A stretch of DNA of 64,000 nucleotides from Planobispora rosea (lineage in GTDB: Bacteria; Actinomycetota; Actinomycetes; Streptosporangiales; Streptosporangiaceae), in assembly GCF_014648175.1 (NCBI RefSeq), contig NZ_BMQP01000030.1:1-64000 (forward strand). Reading direction: 5' to 3'. The notes beneath the pieces are model-generated. The model was not told the DNA's origin. It did not search any database and was given only the letters and a program-made list of their open reading frames with translations. The first letter of the stretch is position 1. Each line of letters opens with the position of its first letter. Both the position numbers and the translations under genes were made by a program. This document shows, piece by piece, positions 15,914 through 22,431 of the stretch.

Positions 15914-15936
15914 CCTAATGGCACGCTAATGGCACG
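15914..15936 (+). repeat. Probable integrase arm-type site, right arm
   Basis: The same 23 bp as at 2142-2164, with two TAATGGCACG units. It starts 7 bp after the integrase stop and lies 72 bp from the tRNA core repeat. A partly decayed single unit follows the integrase relic near 440. Confidence 0.65.
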
Positions 15937-16007
15937 AGAAGATCAAAGAGCTCTAGAAACGATCAAGGCCCGGGTGGGGGATGTCTCCCTGACCTGGGCC
16001 TTAGCGA

Positions 16008-16052
16008 TGGAGCGGGTGACGGGAATCGAACCCGCGCTGTCAGCTTGGGAAG
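16008..16052 (-). repeat. Right att site within tRNA-Gly
   Basis: This 45-bp segment is identical to 2014-2058. It spans the CCA end through the anticodon loop of the intact tRNA, so integration leaves a functional gene at this end. Confidence 0.9.
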
Positions 16053-16081
16053 CTGATGTTCTGCCATTGAACTACACCCGC
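16008..16081 (-). tRNA. tRNA-Gly (anticodon CCC)
   Basis: 74 nt including an encoded CCA. The acceptor strands GCGGGTG and CACCCGC pair fully, the T arm contains GGTTCGATTCC, and the anticodon stem TCAGC/GCTGA holds the loop TTCCCAA, giving anticodon CCC (reads GGG). It is the integration site of the element that ends in it. Confidence 0.95.
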
Positions 16082-16193
16082 AGCGGTGAACCGCGTCCCC
16101 CACTGTAGCGGAAAATCACACGACTCTGGACCCCATGGGTCGCCGAGTTTGCCGGGGCTCCCTGTCGTGGTGTGCGTTGGTAGGTTGCCTCAC

Positions 16194-16769
16194 GTGCTGC
16201 TTTCCGATCGTGACATTCGAGCCGAGATCGAGTCCGAGCGGGTCAAGATCGACCCGTTTGACCCGGAAATGATCCAACCGTCTAGTGTCGATGTGCGTCT
16301 CGACCGTTACTTCAGGGTCTTCGAGAACCACCGTTACCCGCACATCGACCCGGCGATCGAGCAGCCGGATCTCACGCGGCTGGTCGAGCCTGACGGTGAC
16401 GAGCCGTTCATCCTGCATCCCGGTGAGTTCGTCCTCGCCAGCACCTACGAGATCATCAGTCTGCCCCGCGACATCGCATCGCGGCTTGAGGGCAAGAGCT
16501 CCCTCGGCAGGCTCGGCCTGCTCACGCACTCCACGGCCGGCTTCATCGATCCGGGGTTCAGCGGGCATGTGACGCTGGAGCTCTCCAATGTCGCGACGCT
16601 GCCGATCAAGCTCTGGCCCGGGATGAAGATCGGCCAGCTGTGTCTGTTCCGGCTCAGTTCGCCGGCCGAACATCCTTACGGGGCGGAGAGGTACGGCTCG
16701 CGCTACCAGGGACAGCGGGGGCCGACGCCGAGCCGGTCGTACCTGAATTTCCATCGCACCCCGATCTGA
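16194..16769 (+). CDS. dcd: dCTP deaminase (probably dUMP-forming)
   Basis: A 191-aa protein from GTG 16194, the usual Dcd length; an upstream ATG would add 36 unlikely residues. The family motif EGKSSLGRLGLLTHSTAG contains the catalytic Ser/Arg/Glu region, followed by FIDPGFSGH and KIGQLC. The C-terminal QGQRGPTPSRSY loop closes over the triphosphate. It is very close to the actinobacterial enzymes such as that of Mycobacterium tuberculosis, which deaminate dCTP and also cleave the triphosphate, giving dUMP for thymidylate synthesis. It stands alone beside the tRNA and is chromosomal rather than element-borne. Confidence 0.93.
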   Translation: MLLSDRDIRAEIESERVKIDPFDPEMIQPSSVDVRLDRYFRVFENHRYPHIDPAIEQPDLTRLVEPDGDEPFILHPGEFVLASTYEIISLPRDIASRLEGKSSLGRLGLLTHSTAGFIDPGFSGHVTLELSNVATLPIKLWPGMKIGQLCLFRLSSPAEHPYGAERYGSRYQGQRGPTPSRSYLNFHRTPI

Positions 16770-17189
16770 AGGGGCGGCCCCATCACGGGGCCTCCGGCGT
16801 GAAGGGGGTGAACGTCCCCGGTGCGAACGTCCCCGTGCGAACGTCCTCGTGCGAACGTCTCCGTCGCGGAGGATGTCGGCGTGACGAAGGTCATAGACAC
16901 CATTGCGCCGGGTAGAGGTGGGCTGGTAGGGGCGATCGGAGCGGGAGGGGCGGGTGTGCACGCCCGTCTTCTGGACCCTCCCCTGTGATCGTCTACGTGT
17001 ATAAAGTGGGCGAAAGCCGAAAAAACGGTCACTGGAAAGATGTTGCCAAGCCCTTCCGCCCCGGGTGTCACCGGGCATACGGAGGGTAGCCAGAAGGCGA
17101 AGAGCAGGCGTCTACCGGGTGAAGTTCGCATTTCTCCTGGTAACCCTTACTCTTCTCTGCGGACCATCCCCGCACATCTGGAGAACGAC
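16770..17189. promoter_or_regulatory. Intergenic region upstream of the phosphate-uptake pair
   Basis: 420 bp without a credible gene. A tandem repeat with a 14-bp period built on GTGCGAACGTCCCC occupies about 16808-16862 (four units). The rest holds a short AT-rich patch (ATCGTCTACGTGTATAAAG, 16987-17005) that could contain a -10 element for the downstream DUF47 gene. Confidence 0.45.
16808..16862 (+). repeat. Four-unit 14-bp tandem repeat (GCGAAC core)
   Basis: The units read GTGAACGTCCCCG, GTGCGAACGTCCCC, GTGCGAACGTCCTC and GTGCGAACGTCTCC. On the other strand each carries GTTCGC or GTTCAC, a half-site similar to the PHO-box core of Streptomyces. The 14-bp spacing differs from the 11-bp spacing known for PhoP, so a PhoP role is only a possibility. 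Confidence 0.7.
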
Positions 17190-17807
17190 GTGCGCCTGCG
17201 TCTCACACCAAGTGAGGACAGCTACTACGACTTGTTCGCCGACTCGGCGAACAACCTCGTCACAGCGTCCCGTCTGCTGGTCGAGATCATTAGTGAAGGT
17301 TCGGACAGGGAAGCCCTGGCCGAGAAGATGCGAGCGTGTGAGCACGCGGGTGACGAGCGCACCCACGCGATCATGAACCGCCTCAACGAGAGCTTCATCA
17401 CGCCCTTCGACCGCGAGGACATCTACCGCCTCGCGGCCAACCTCGATGACGTGATGGACTGCATGGAGGCCGCCGCCGACCTCATCGTCCTCTACCAGAT
17501 CGAGCACCTCCCCAAGGAGGTCGTCCGGCAGGTCGAGGTCCTGGAACGCGCCGCCGAGCTGACCGCCGAGGCCATGCCGCGGCTGCGTTCCATGAAGAAC
17601 CTCAACGAGTACTGGATCGAGGTCAACCGCCTGGAGAACCAGGCCGACCAGGTCTACCGGCGGTTGCTGGCCCGGCTCTTCGGCGGTGAGTACGACGCGC
17701 TCACCGTGCTGAAGATGAAGGAGGTCATCGACCAGCTGGAGGAGGCCGCGGACGCGTTCGAGCACGTGGCCAACACGATCGAGTCGATCGCGGTCAAGGA
17801 AAGCTAA
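17190..17807 (+). CDS. DUF47/PhoU-like partner of the phosphate transporter
   Basis: A 205-aa all-helical protein from GTG 17190. Repeated acidic and His-containing helices (RACEHAGDERTHAIMNRL; FDREDIYRLAANLDDVMDCMEAAADL; WIEVNRLENQADQVYRRLLARLF) match the DUF47/YkaA family, related to PhoU, whose Glu/Asp clusters bind metals. These genes typically precede Pit-type phosphate permeases and are thought to modulate them. The permease GTG follows the stop directly, with no gap, so the two are strictly co-translated. Confidence 0.9.
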   Translation: MRLRLTPSEDSYYDLFADSANNLVTASRLLVEIISEGSDREALAEKMRACEHAGDERTHAIMNRLNESFITPFDREDIYRLAANLDDVMDCMEAAADLIVLYQIEHLPKEVVRQVEVLERAAELTAEAMPRLRSMKNLNEYWIEVNRLENQADQVYRRLLARLFGGEYDALTVLKMKEVIDQLEEAADAFEHVANTIESIAVKES

Positions 17808-18812
17808 GTGGATCTCTCGCTCGCCCTCGTCATCGGTGTGGTGGTCGTGGCGTTGGTGTTCGACTACACCAACGGCTTCCACGACGCCGCGAACGCGATC
17901 GCGACCTCGGTCTCGACCCGCGCGCTGACCCCGAGGGCCGCCCTGTTCATGGCCGCGGCGATGAACTTCCTGGGCGCCCATCTGGGCACCCAGGTGGCCC
18001 AGACCGTCGGCAAGGGCATCATCGACGCTCCCCAGGGATCCCACGGGCTCGTGATCGTGTGTTCCGGTCTGATCGGCGCGATCACCTGGAACCTCATCAC
18101 CTGGTACTTCGGGCTTCCCTCCTCCAGCAGCCACGCCCTCATCGGCGGACTGATCGGGGCCGCGCTCGCCTCGGCCAGCGTCATCCACTGGGACGGCGTG
18201 CTGGAGAAGGTCGTCATCCCGATGATCCTCTCCCCGTTGGTCGGTTTCACGCTGGCCGGATCCGTCATGATTGCCATCTTGTGGATCTTCCGCCGGTCCA
18301 ACCCGGGCAGGGCCAACCGCGGCTTCCGCCTGGCCCAGACGATCTCGGCGGCGGCCATGGCCCTCGGCCACGGCCTGCAGGACGCGCAGAAGACCATGGG
18401 CGTCATCTTCCTGGCGCTCGTGGTCGGCGGCCACGTCCAGGAGAAGGACCCCATTCCCCAGTGGGTCATCCTGGCCGCCGCGGCGGCGATCTCCCTGGGC
18501 ACCTACGCGGGTGGCTGGCGTATCATGCGGACGCTCGGCCGCCGCATCATCGCCTTGAACCCGCCGCAGGGCTTCGCCGCGGAGACCGCGGCCTCGACCG
18601 TCCTGTACGGCGCGGCCATCGGTTTCGGAGCCCCCATCTCCACCACCCACACCATCACCAGCGCGATCATGGGCGTGGGCGCCACCAAGCGCCTGTCGGC
18701 CGTGCGCTGGGGCGTCGCGGGCAACATCGTGACCGCCTGGATCCTCACGATCCCGGCCGCCGCGCTCGTCGCCGCGCTGTCCTACTACGCGCTGCACTGG
18801 ATGGTCGAGTAG
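17808..18812 (+). CDS. pit: Low-affinity inorganic phosphate transporter (Pit family)
   Basis: A 334-aa membrane protein with about ten hydrophobic segments. It has the two family signatures, DYTNGFHDAANAIATSVSTR near the N-terminus and GAPISTTHTITSAIMGVG in the second half, plus LGHGLQDAQKTMGVI. Pit carriers import metal-phosphate complexes using the proton gradient. It is the second gene after the DUF47 protein and is followed by a 17-bp stem hairpin. The length fits the short actinobacterial PitH group. Confidence 0.93.
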   Translation: MDLSLALVIGVVVVALVFDYTNGFHDAANAIATSVSTRALTPRAALFMAAAMNFLGAHLGTQVAQTVGKGIIDAPQGSHGLVIVCSGLIGAITWNLITWYFGLPSSSSHALIGGLIGAALASASVIHWDGVLEKVVIPMILSPLVGFTLAGSVMIAILWIFRRSNPGRANRGFRLAQTISAAAMALGHGLQDAQKTMGVIFLALVVGGHVQEKDPIPQWVILAAAAAISLGTYAGGWRIMRTLGRRIIALNPPQGFAAETAASTVLYGAAIGFGAPISTTHTITSAIMGVGATKRLSAVRWGVAGNIVTAWILTIPAAALVAALSYYALHWMVE

Positions 18813-18823
18813 CCGCCACGCGG

Positions 18824-18895
18824 AAGGCCCCGGCCGGGCCGGCGGTTCCCGGGATCCCGTGACCCGGAGAGCCTGTCCGCCCGGCCGGGGCCTTC
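18824..18895 (+). terminator. Hairpin terminator after pit
   Basis: GAAGGCCCCGGCCGGGC (18824-18840) pairs perfectly with GCCCGGCCGGGGCCTTC (18879-18895) across a 38-nt loop. It lies 12 bp after the pit stop. There is no T run, as is common in this phylum. Confidence 0.7.
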
Positions 18896-18909
18896 GCCGT
18901 ATACGGCGC

Positions 18910-19085
18910 GACGTTCGCAGGGGCCGGCGTTCGCGGGGTCCGGCGTTCACTGGGTCCGACGTTCGCGGGGTCCGATGTGCGTCCGGTTCGGTGTTCACTC
19001 AGCTCGGTGTTCGCTCAGCTCGGTGTTCGCTCAGCTCGGTGTTCGCTCAGCTCGGTGTTCGCTCAGCTCGGCGTTCACCCGGTCC
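18910..19085 (+). repeat. Eleven-unit 16-bp tandem repeat (GTTCGC/GTTCAC core)
   Basis: Eleven consecutive 16-bp units run exactly from 18910 to 19085. Units 1-4 read like GGCGTTCGCGGGGTCC. Units 6-10 read GGTGTTCRCTCAGCTC, four of them identical. Nearly every unit starts with a GTTCRC core. The array crosses the stop codon of the RsbP-like gene (19047), so it also supplies the last 13 codons of that protein. Confidence 0.85.
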
Positions 19086-20288
19086 GGGCCGGGCCGGTAC
19101 GCCGAGGGCGAGCAGGGCGGTGTCGTCGGTCAGGCCGTCGCCGAAGTCGCCGAGCAGGCCGCGCAGTGCGGGCACCACCTGATCGGGCGCGAGGCCCCCG
19201 ACGAACGCGCGCAGGGCGTCCTCGCCGAAAAGGGACGCGCCGGGGCCCGTGTGGGCCTCGGTGAGGCCGTCGGTGTAGAGCAGGAGGGTGTCGCCCGGCC
19301 GCAGGGTGGTGCGGGCGGTGACGAAGGACGCCTGGGCCAGGACCCCGACGAGGAGCCCGCCCGGGGTGGGCAGGTAATCGGCGCCGCCCCCGGCGCGCAC
19401 GACGAGCGCCGGAGGATGGCCGCCGGAGCCCAGATGGACGGAGAACCCGCCGCTGTCGTCATCGGGCTCCAGGACGCCGAAGACGACGGTGCAGTAGCGC
19501 GGGTCGCCGGCGCTGTACCGCTCGTGCAGCACGGTGTTGAGGGTGGTGAGGACGGCGACCGGGTCGGGGTCGTGCATGGCCGCGCCGCGCAGCGTGTAGC
19601 GCGTCAGCGATGTCATCGCGGCGGCCTCGGGGCCCTTGCCGCACACGTCGCCCAGGAAGAACGCCCAGCGTCTGTCGTCCAGCGCGAACAGGTCGTAGAA
19701 GTCTCCGCCGAGCTGGTCCGGCGAGGCGGTGTGGTAGTGCGAGTCCGTCAGCAGGCCGGGGACCCTGGGCAGGGCGGCCGGCAGCAGGCTCTGCTGGAGT
19801 ACGGCGAGGGCCTCCTGCAGGCGGACCCGGTCCTTCTCCGACTCGCGGGCCGCCTGCTCCGCCGCCTTGCGGGCGCGGAGCAGCTCCTCCTCGTAGGCGC
19901 GGCGCTCACGGGCGTCGAAGACGGTGGTGCGGATCAGCATCGGCTCGCCCCGGCGGCTGTACTTGATGGCGGAGGTGACCAGGACCGGCAGCCGTTCGCC
20001 GGTGACGCACCTGAGCTCCAGGGCGATTCCGCTGATCTGACCCTGCATCCGCAGCAACGGGGCGAAGTGCGTCTCGTGGTAGAGCTTGCCGCCGACGGTC
20101 AGCAGGTCGGCGAAGCGCATCCGGCCCACCACCCGGTCGCGGGTCAGACCGAGCCATTCCAGCAGGGTAGCGTTGATCTTGGCGATGGTGCCGTCCATGA
20201 GTGTGGACAGGTAGCCGCAGGGAGCGTTCTCGTACAGTTCCTCGGCGCTGTCCTCCAGCAGCGCCGTGAAGGCGGCGTTGGTGGACAT
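19047..20288 (-). CDS. RsbP-like PAS-PP2C phosphatase
   Basis: A 413-aa protein from ATG 20288. A PAS domain (residues about 15-135: YENAPCGYLSTLMDGTIAKI, then CVTGERLPVLVTSAIKYSR) and a coiled helix (YEEELLRARKAAEQAARE) lead to a PPM/SpoIIE phosphatase domain with the metal-binding motifs LGGDFYDLFALDD, LGDVCGKGPEAAAM and LLYTDGLTEA. In Bacillus, RsbP dephosphorylates the anti-anti-sigma RsbV under energy stress and needs RsbQ. Here an RsbQ-like hydrolase is encoded just upstream on the same strand. The C-terminal tail lies in a 16-bp repeat array. Confidence 0.85.
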   Translation of the reverse strand: MSTNAAFTALLEDSAEELYENAPCGYLSTLMDGTIAKINATLLEWLGLTRDRVVGRMRFADLLTVGGKLYHETHFAPLLRMQGQISGIALELRCVTGERLPVLVTSAIKYSRRGEPMLIRTTVFDARERRAYEEELLRARKAAEQAARESEKDRVRLQEALAVLQQSLLPAALPRVPGLLTDSHYHTASPDQLGGDFYDLFALDDRRWAFFLGDVCGKGPEAAAMTSLTRYTLRGAAMHDPDPVAVLTTLNTVLHERYSAGDPRYCTVVFGVLEPDDDSGGFSVHLGSGGHPPALVVRAGGGADYLPTPGGLLVGVLAQASFVTARTTLRPGDTLLLYTDGLTEAHTGPGASLFGEDALRAFVGGLAPDQVVPALRGLLGDFGDGLTDDTALLALGVPARPGPGERRAERTPS

Positions 20289-20338
20289 GCCGTCGTCCCC
20301 GTCGCCGGGGGGTGCGGGATCCCGCCCGACGCAGCCCA

Positions 20339-21142
20339 TCAACGGAGTGACGCGAGAAACGCGACGATCGCCTGGCCGGTGGCCTCGGGCGCGCTCAGCT
20401 GGGGGCAGTGGCCGGTGGCGTCGAGCGTCACCAGGCGGCTGCCGGGGATCGCCGCGTGCACGTAGGCGCCGACCTCGCGTGGAGCGATCACGTCCTCGGT
20501 GCACTCCAGCACCAGCGTGGGAACGGTCACCGTCTTGAGGTCGTCACGGGAGTCGGTCAGGAACGTGGTGCGGGCGAAGACACGGGCCATGTCGGGGTCG
20601 GTGGCGCAGAAGCTGTTGGTCAGTTCCCGGCCCAGCTCGGGCCGGTCCGGGTTACCCATGATCACTGGGGCCATCGCCGAGGACCAGCCCAGGTAGTTCG
20701 ACTCCAGGGAGGCGAGCAGCTCGTCGATGTCCTCGGCGCTGAAGCCTCCCCGGTAACCGTCGTCGTCGATGTAGCAGGGGGAGGGGGTGACCATCACCAG
20801 CGAGCCGATGTGCTCGGGCGCCAGGGCCGCGGCCAGCACGCCGACCATGGCGCTCACCGAGTGACCCACGAACGCCGCCTCGCGCAGGTCCAGCTCCCGG
20901 CAGATCTCCACCACGTCCTGGGCGTAGCCGTCGAGGCGGGCGTAGCGCTCCTCGCTCCACGCCGACAGGTCCGAGCCGCCCGAGCCGACGTAGTCGAACA
21001 GCACCACCCGGTAGTCGGCCGCCAGCGCGGGCACCACCATGCGCCACATGTTCTGGTCGCAGCCGAACCCGTGTGCCAGGATCACCGCCGGCCCGTCGGG
21101 GCGACCGGTCGTCACGACGTTGTTCCTGCGGCGGACGTCCAT
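20339..21142 (-). CDS. RsbQ-like alpha/beta hydrolase
   Basis: A 267-aa protein from ATG 21142, preceded by GGGAGGA. It has the core of the RsbQ/KAI2/D14 group: RRRNNVVTTG at the N-terminus, the HGFGCDQNMW oxyanion segment, the nucleophile in FVGHSVSAMVG, the Asp in LECTEDVIAP and the His in DATGHCPQLS. RsbQ hydrolyses or binds a small hydrophobic ligand and switches on the PAS-phosphatase RsbP. The gene lies 50 bp upstream of the PAS-PP2C gene on the same strand, so a two-gene energy/ligand sensor is likely. The ligand is unknown. Confidence 0.85.
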   Translation of the reverse strand: MDVRRRNNVVTTGRPDGPAVILAHGFGCDQNMWRMVVPALAADYRVVLFDYVGSGGSDLSAWSEERYARLDGYAQDVVEICRELDLREAAFVGHSVSAMVGVLAAALAPEHIGSLVMVTPSPCYIDDDGYRGGFSAEDIDELLASLESNYLGWSSAMAPVIMGNPDRPELGRELTNSFCATDPDMARVFARTTFLTDSRDDLKTVTVPTLVLECTEDVIAPREVGAYVHAAIPGSRLVTLDATGHCPQLSAPEATGQAIVAFLASLR

Positions 21143-21330
21143 GGGGGTTATCCTCCCGTTTGTTCCATTCTGCCGCGTGTTTTCCCTGGCAGATGGAAAT
21201 AATTCCGCTTGGTCGTTTGGCCGTACCTTGCCGGTTGATACCTCGAACGGCATCAAAGGGTGAAAGTAGAACGGTACCCCAGGCGCCGCGGGCAGCAGGA
21301 CGGCGACGGCAGGACGGCGACCGGCCGTCG

Positions 21331-22236
21331 CTAGGACTTCTGGAACATCACGTCGGTGTTCCACCGGGTGAACCCCAGCCTCTCGTAGAGGCGGACCGCC
21401 GCGGCGTTGCTCTCGTCCACGTACAGCATCACCTGCGGCAGGCCGCGCGAGCGCAGATAGGCCAGGCCCGCCAGGGTGAGCGACCGGCCCAGCCCACCGC
21501 CCTGCTCGGCGGGGTCCACGCCGACCACGTAGACCTCGCCGATCGGCCCGTGGGCGTGGTCGCCCTCCCCGTGCACCTTGGTCCAGTGGAAGCCGACCGG
21601 CCGGTCCCCGCGCACGGCCAGGAAGAAGCCGTCCGGATCGAACCACGACTCCTGCTCGCGCCGCTTCAGGTCCTCCAGCGTCCAGGCCCCCTGCTCCGGA
21701 TGGGTCATGAAGGCGCGGGCGTTCAGCGCCACCCATGCCTCCCTGTCGGTCTCGGGGTCGAAGGTGCGCAGCCGTACTCCCTCGGGAAGCTCGTACTCGC
21801 CGATCGGCGCGTCCAGCGGGCGGCGCATCTGCCACAGTGAGCGCACCTTCACCAGCCCCGCGGCCGTCGCGAGCGCCTCGGCGCCGGGATGCCCTCCGTG
21901 GGCCCAGAGCCGCAGCCTGCCCCCGGTCCGCTCCAGTACGGCCTCCAGCAGGCGGCGCCCGTACCCCCGCCGCCGGTGGCCGGGGTGGACCACCAGCTCC
22001 CCGCTGGGCCCCTCGACCGGGTCCGTGGGATCCACGTGCGCGTACCCGGCGAGCTCGTCGCCGGCGTAGAGGAGTACGGCGCCCGCGCGCTCGTCACCTC
22101 CGTACCGCAGGTGCAGCATCACATGTTCGTTGAGAGGCCGGACCCCGTCGGTCTCCGTGGCGGCCCTGACCACGTCGAGGACGGCGGCGACCTCTGCCTG
22201 GTCGAGATGTCCCCGGTGTTCCACGCGCACGTTCAT
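21331..22236 (-). CDS. mshD: Mycothiol synthase (acetyltransferase)
   Basis: A 301-aa protein made of two GNAT domains. The N-terminal one contains LVVHPGHRRRGYGRRLLEAV; the C-terminal one contains VYVVGVDPAEQGGGLGRSL and ends with YVDESNAAAVRLYERLGF. MshD acetylates Cys-GlcN-Ins with acetyl-CoA, the last step of mycothiol synthesis. Tandem GNATs of this length with these motifs are specific to MshD. The gene is monocistronic and divergent from the secreted nucleotidase gene. Confidence 0.93.
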   Translation of the reverse strand: MNVRVEHRGHLDQAEVAAVLDVVRAATETDGVRPLNEHVMLHLRYGGDERAGAVLLYAGDELAGYAHVDPTDPVEGPSGELVVHPGHRRRGYGRRLLEAVLERTGGRLRLWAHGGHPGAEALATAAGLVKVRSLWQMRRPLDAPIGEYELPEGVRLRTFDPETDREAWVALNARAFMTHPEQGAWTLEDLKRREQESWFDPDGFFLAVRGDRPVGFHWTKVHGEGDHAHGPIGEVYVVGVDPAEQGGGLGRSLTLAGLAYLRSRGLPQVMLYVDESNAAAVRLYERLGFTRWNTDVMFQKS

Positions 22237-22431
22237 GCTCTGGACTCTAAGGGGAGGATGATCCACGGAAACCACCGGGCTGCCGGAGCCGTCGCCGATC
22301 GCCGGGGGCGCCGTCGGGCAGAGGGAGTGCGTCCTGAACGGCCCGAGCGTCCGGCCGTTGGCAAGAAACGCCATCTCAGAGCAGGGTGAATCGTTACCTT
22401 GCGGACATTCGTTGCATAGATAACGGCTCTA

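Larger units (their letters stand above)
2014..16052. mobile_element. AICE-type integrative and conjugative element in tRNA-Gly(CCC)
   Basis: The element is bounded by a perfect 45-bp direct repeat (2014-2058 and 16008-16052) made of the 3' half of tRNA-Gly. Reading inward from the right end it carries integrase, excisionase, RepSA-like initiator, a zinc-ribbon microprotein, FtsK-type transfer ATPase, an SpdA-like small protein, a Pra-like activator, an operator and a GntR regulator. This is the pSAM2-type layout of actinomycete integrative and conjugative elements. The left third is cargo: a hypothetical gene, a barstar-like protein, and a nuclease/HerA operon with lower GC than its surroundings. 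All core genes look full length, so it may still be able to excise. Confidence 0.9.

Noticed and set aside
16808..16862. Classical PHO boxes
   Set aside because: The period is 14 bp rather than 11 and the GTTCACC core is present only once; PhoP binding cannot be claimed.
18910..19085. CRISPR-like repeat array
   Set aside because: The units are directly adjacent with a 16-bp period, there are no spacers, and no cas genes are present.
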